Part shown: in pieces, positions 60,780 through 64,000 of the stretch
How the letters are laid out: each line of letters begins with the position of its first letter
How positions within the stretch are numbered: position 1 is the stretch's first letter
Assembly: GCA_964559835.1 (NCBI GenBank)
Contig: CAZLJE010000019.1
Coordinates: 1 to 64,000, forward strand
Origin: DAISJI01 sp964559835
GTDB lineage: Bacteria; Acidobacteriota; Terriglobia; Terriglobales; Acidobacteriaceae
DNA length: 64,000 bases
Reading direction: 5' to 3'
Program-made: the position numbers and the translations under genes
Notes under the pieces: model-generated
What the model was told of the DNA's origin: nothing
Database searches by the model: none
What the model saw: only the letters and a program-made list of their open reading frames with translations

Positions 60780-62266
60780 CTGCGCGCCACCATATTGCGC
60801 GCCGCTGCAATCGCGTCGGCCACCGCGGCGCAGAGATTCTGCTGATATTGCGCGTTCGCGAGCGACGCGACACCATCCTTGCCGGGCAGGAATTCCAGCG
60901 CCACCGCCGCTGCCGTAACGTGGTTGAGCGGCTGGAGCTGCGCCGATGCCTCCGCGTGCGGTATGTCGCGCTTCGTCAGCTCCGCCGCGAGGCTTCCGGA
61001 CAACGCTTTGCTCTCGTCCACGTAGCTCGCCTGCGCGGAATCCCACGGAAGCATCGCGCCCGGCTTCAGGGTCGTATCTCCGACCCGCGCCGTGTATACG
61101 CGCACTCCCCGTCCCACATTCCCGGCGTGCACGCTGATGAATACGGTCGCGCGTGCCGTGTTGGCGGCAATAGCACGCTGCTCGACCGGAACGGTGCTAT
61201 CGCCATCCCGGAGCAGGATGGACACGATCCCGCTCCTCTCCAACGCCGCACGCAAGCGCCTTGCGAAGGCGAGCGTCAGATCTTTCTCTTCGACTCCGGC
61301 CGCCAGCAGCGCGCCGCGGTCATCTCCACCGTGGGCTGGATCGATCACCACCAGGAACCGTGGATGCGGCGCCGGCGCAGGCGGTCCTGGGGCTTGTTTC
61401 GCCGACGCGGCCGCTGTCGTGGTCCCCGGCTGACCAGCCGACGATGGCGCCACGGGCCGTTGCAGTATGGGTACTGGAGGTTGCGGCGCAGCGGCCAGTG
61501 TGATCGTTCGGTTGTCGTCGCTGAACGTTGCCAATAAAGGGGCAGTCGCGGCAATGGTCAGGTCCGCCGCACCGTTGTGTTCGACAAAGCTGGCGGAAGA
61601 GATCAATTTGTCAGCGAATTTCTGGCTCGCCGCGGGCGCGGTCACCGGGTCTTTGGTGAACGTCAGACGCACCCGCCCCGCTTCGTTCGCGATGATCGGG
61701 CTCACCGGGTTGCTGAAGTGCAGCACGAGCCGCGACGGATTGGTTTCCAATTCGGCGCTGAATTCCGTGTTCGCGCCGGCGACGATCAACCGCCGGGCAG
61801 GCTCCCGGAGTTCGACGGTCGCGTTCAGCAGTCGCGGCAGGATTGCCGCCAGCCCGTGCACCGGCACCCAAACGACGTCATTGACAATGATCACCTGCGC
61901 TCCCATATCGATGTTCTTGCCGCGGATCTTTGCCTTATTCTTGCCCGCCTGGAACTGCGACTCATCGCCGCCGTAGCCGACCTTCCATTTGTCGCCGTCG
62001 CGCTTCCATGTGGCCGTACCCGTCGGCTGAAGCACATCGACCAGCGGCACATATTCGCGGCCATCGCGGTCCTGGACCACGACCGTGTACGACTTCTGTG
62101 GCGTGTAGACGGTGAGGCGTTTATTGTCTTGCGCACCCAATAGGAACGCAAAAAGTAACGCCGCCAGGAGCACGACGGAACGGGGATGCAGTTTGGGGTG
62201 CACGAAGTACCATGTTCCGACGTGGCGAGCGTGTTTGCAAGATGCGAAATCCCCTGCCTCCACCAC
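60776..62266 (-). CDS. N-acetylmuramoyl-L-alanine amidase (Amidase_3) with AMIN-like domain
   Basis: This enzyme of up to 496 residues cleaves peptide side chains from peptidoglycan. A signal peptide (SVVLLAALLFAFLLG, about 30-44) leads to a beta-rich AMIN-like region (about 50-275), a Pro/Ala linker, and the zinc amidase domain (about 303-490). Its ligands are His in VVIDPAHGGDD, Glu in EKDLT and His in ISVHAG, with the catalytic Glu in ALEFLPG. The start may be GTG 62203 instead of 62266, which would shorten the N-terminal leader. The GerMN gene is coupled downstream. Confidence 0.92.
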   Translation of the reverse strand: MVEAGDFASCKHARHVGTWYFVHPKLHPRSVVLLAALLFAFLLGAQDNKRLTVYTPQKSYTVVVQDRDGREYVPLVDVLQPTGTATWKRDGDKWKVGYGGDESQFQAGKNKAKIRGKNIDMGAQVIIVNDVVWVPVHGLAAILPRLLNATVELREPARRLIVAGANTEFSAELETNPSRLVLHFSNPVSPIIANEAGRVRLTFTKDPVTAPAASQKFADKLISSASFVEHNGAADLTIAATAPLLATFSDDNRTITLAAAPQPPVPILQRPVAPSSAGQPGTTTAAASAKQAPGPPAPAPHPRFLVVIDPAHGGDDRGALLAAGVEEKDLTLAFARRLRAALERSGIVSILLRDGDSTVPVEQRAIAANTARATVFISVHAGNVGRGVRVYTARVGDTTLKPGAMLPWDSAQASYVDESKALSGSLAAELTKRDIPHAEASAQLQPLNHVTAAAVALEFLPGKDGVASLANAQYQQNLCAAVADAIAAARNMVARR

Positions 62267-62560
62267 AGTCGTCTCCGTGGCCCGAAACTCCGCTTTTATT
62301 ACAGGGTTGTAACCTCTTATATCGTGGAAAACTCAGGCTTCAGCAGACACATCGAAACAAAATGAATTGGCAACTGGCACTTCCGGCTTAAGCGGAAAAA
62401 GCGGAGCCGCTGTGCTACCATCCAATTAAAATGAGGAGCCATGGCCCGCGGGAGCACTGAAATTGGCGGGTCGGACCGTATCCGGTGCCGCACGGCAGAA
62501 GCGCTTTGTTATGCGCTAAACCGGCCGGCAGAGCAGCCTCGAAATCCTGTGATTCCCGAC
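62267..62560. promoter_or_regulatory. divergent region between the amidase and VWFA genes
   Basis: This 294-base gap holds the promoters of both units. A plus-strand frame reads through from 62441 in phase with the VWFA gene but has no family sequence before 62561. I see no RNA or repeat. Confidence 0.35.
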
Positions 62561-63586
62561 ATGCGGAACTCGGCGGTTCTTCCCCTACGGCGGAGCTACC
62601 TGTGTGTCGTGCCATTGCTGCTTCTCCTGCTGACCGCGTTCGCCTCGGCGCAGAACGAGAATGACGTCCACGTCACACCCCGTGCCGCCAAGGCCTCCGC
62701 GCCCGATACGCCGAAACCCAGCGTTACAGACCCTACACTCAAAACCCACACCAAGCCGCTCAAGGTTGAAGTCGATCTCGTCCTCGTTCCAGCTACCGTT
62801 ACCGACCCGATGAACCGCCTTGTCACCGGCCTCGACCAGGTGAATTTCGAGCTCTATGAGAATGGCCAGCGTCAGGAGATCAAGCATTTCTCCAGTGAAG
62901 ATGCCCCCATCTCGCTAGGCGTGATCTTCGACATGAGCGGCAGCATGGGGAACAAGATCGATAAGTCTAAGGAGGCGGTCGTCGAGTTTTTCCGCACCGC
63001 CAATCCCGACGACGAGTTCTTCATGATCGGCTTCGCCGACAAGCCGCAACTGATGGCTGATTTCACGTCCTCGATCGAGAAGATCCAGGGGCAGCTTGTC
63101 TACACGGTCCCACAGGGCCGCACGGCGCTTCTCGATGCGATTTACCTCGGCATCAACAAAATGAAACAGGCCAAGCACCCGAAAAAGGCGCTGCTCATCA
63201 TCAGCGACGGCGGGGACAACCACAGCCGCTACACCGAGAGTGAGATCCGCAGCATGGTGAAGGAAGCGGACGTGCAGATCTATGCCATCGGCATATTTGA
63301 TAGCTCGCCCTCCACCGAGGAAGAACGCTCCGGTCCGGCCATGCTGTCGGAGATTACCGACGTTACCGGCGGCCGCACGTTTACCATCGATAACCCGAAC
63401 GAGTTGGCAGACGTAGCTACCAAGATTGGTATCGAGCTACGCAACCAATATGTGCTCGGATATCGTCCAAAGAATCCAGTGCGCGACGGCAAGTGGCGGA
63501 AACTGAAGGTGAAGCTTATCCCGCCTAAGGGGCTGCCACCGCTGCACATCTACTTTAAGACGGGATACTATGCTCCTACGGAATAA
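62561..63586 (+). CDS. exported VWFA-related acidobacterial protein 1
   Basis: This 341-residue exported protein belongs to the VWFA-related family that is greatly expanded in Acidobacteriota. A signal peptide (about 10-29, ending FASAQ) is followed by a short polar linker, a strand region (VDLVLVPATVTDP, LVTGLDQVNFELYENGQRQEI) and a von Willebrand A domain (about 120-310). The MIDAS metal motif DMSGSMG is near 132 and IISDGGDNHSR near 220. The ATG at 62561 fits the signal. Function is unknown; binding of a protein or polysaccharide ligand is inferred. Confidence 0.9.
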   Translation: MRNSAVLPLRRSYLCVVPLLLLLLTAFASAQNENDVHVTPRAAKASAPDTPKPSVTDPTLKTHTKPLKVEVDLVLVPATVTDPMNRLVTGLDQVNFELYENGQRQEIKHFSSEDAPISLGVIFDMSGSMGNKIDKSKEAVVEFFRTANPDDEFFMIGFADKPQLMADFTSSIEKIQGQLVYTVPQGRTALLDAIYLGINKMKQAKHPKKALLIISDGGDNHSRYTESEIRSMVKEADVQIYAIGIFDSSPSTEEERSGPAMLSEITDVTGGRTFTIDNPNELADVATKIGIELRNQYVLGYRPKNPVRDGKWRKLKVKLIPPKGLPPLHIYFKTGYYAPTE

Positions 63587-64000
63587 GCTCGCTTTTTTGC
63601 TCGTTGTGAGTGTCGCGCTGGCAGCCCTTTGCGCGGCGCAATCCCAGTCGCAAAACGTTCCTCCGAGTTCGAGTCCCCAGAACCAGGCCCAACCGGCGGC
63701 CCCGCAGCAGCAGGGTACAGCGCCCGCGCAGGACGCCCCGAATCAGCCCGGCAATACCGTGCAGATTCCCAATCAGCAGGGGCAGGGCAATCAGGTGGAG
63801 CGGGAGGGCAACGATCAGTTCATCATTCGAACGCGGGTCGAGAATATTATCCTGCACGCCACCGTCATCGACGATAAACACCGGGTCATCAACAGTCTGA
63901 CCAAGAATGACTTCCAGGTTTATGAGAACGGGCAACTGCAGCAGATCAAGTCATTCGACCGTCGCGACGTTCCCGTGGCAGTGGGTATCATCATCGACAA
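63570..64000 (+). CDS. VWFA-related acidobacterial protein 2, cut by the window end
   Basis: This paralogue of the preceding gene starts at ATG 63570, overlapping its end by 17 bases, and runs off the window. The visible 143 residues show a signal peptide (about 5-23), a Gln/Pro/Asn-rich linker (about 24-80), and the family strands IILHATVIDDKHRVINSLTKNDF and VYENGQLQQIKSFD. The VWFA domain itself lies beyond the edge. The overlap indicates that the two proteins are made together. Confidence 0.88.
   Translation, partial: MLLRNKLAFLLVVSVALAALCAAQSQSQNVPPSSSPQNQAQPAAPQQQGTAPAQDAPNQPGNTVQIPNQQGQGNQVEREGNDQFIIRTRVENIILHATVIDDKHRVINSLTKNDFQVYENGQLQQIKSFDRRDVPVAVGIIID

Noticed and set aside
60780..61046. 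N-terminal extension of the GerMN protein
   Set aside because: The added 89 residues lie within the conserved amidase domain gene in another frame; the ATG at 60779 gives a clean membrane anchor.
1..64000. CRISPR arrays, insertion sequences, prophage or rRNA genes
   Set aside because: No regularly spaced direct repeats, transposase or phage proteins, or rRNA signatures were found on either strand.

Overview
The window looks like chromosomal DNA of an Acidobacteriota member (Terriglobia / Koribacter-like). The reasons are a GC-rich sequence, two secreted VWFA-type proteins of the kind expanded in that phylum, an Oar-like TonB-dependent receptor of about 1280 residues, tandem secreted carboxypeptidase-regulatory-like proteins, an archaemetzincin, a BshC (bacillithiol) homologue, and many intergenic palindromic repeats. 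This placement is inference from gene content; there is no rRNA gene to confirm it. No insertion sequence, prophage or CRISPR array is visible.

Layout. 1-7.4 kb: a secreted S9 peptidase with an unusual C-terminal domain, a translationally coupled YaiO / HEAT-repeat / processive GT2 operon probably making or exporting a polysaccharide, and engB. 7.8-16.8 kb: a redox and signalling block with a small cytochrome c, a HybA-like Fe-S protein, a HybB/NrfD membrane subunit, a sensor kinase with two periplasmic heme-type motifs, a sigma-54 activator, an archaemetzincin coupled to it, and a second kinase / sigma-54 activator pair. 16.8-23.2 kb: glycerol-3-phosphate dehydrogenase converging on a glycerophosphodiesterase, a zinc-ribbon protein, BshC, a ketoacyl synthase with an acyl carrier protein, and the tmRNA gene.

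23.3-40.2 kb is an accessory catabolic region. It holds two exported gamma-glutamyltransferases, a FadR-type GntR regulator, a giant TonB-dependent receptor, a class III aminotransferase, an APC amino-acid permease, a cupin, an exported S9 peptidase, an exported D-aminoacylase-like protein with altered metal ligands, and the two subunits of a 3-oxoacid CoA-transferase. Three near-identical AGGTAnTACC(A/T) palindromes, of the type FadR-subfamily regulators bind, lie upstream of the gamma-glutamyltransferase, receptor and aminotransferase genes, and a degenerate fourth lies between permease and cupin. The simplest reading is one regulon for taking up and breaking down an extracellular amino-acid conjugate.

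40.2-64 kb is mostly housekeeping: a YncE-like propeller, glutamyl-Q tRNA(Asp) synthetase, a SET-domain protein with a Lys/Arg-rich tail, a STAS protein, dnaX-ybaB-recR, a probable structured RNA ending in a strong terminator, a receiver protein, DoxX, an FHA-GAF-SpoIIE phosphatase, an amidase, two Cna-B-like secreted proteins, an adenosine-specific-kinase family protein, DUF4142, tRNA-Leu(GAG), secG, an MBL hydrolase, a BrnTA toxin-antitoxin pair, transsulfuration enzymes, a cell-wall amidase with a GerMN protein, and the VWFA-type proteins, the last cut by the window edge.
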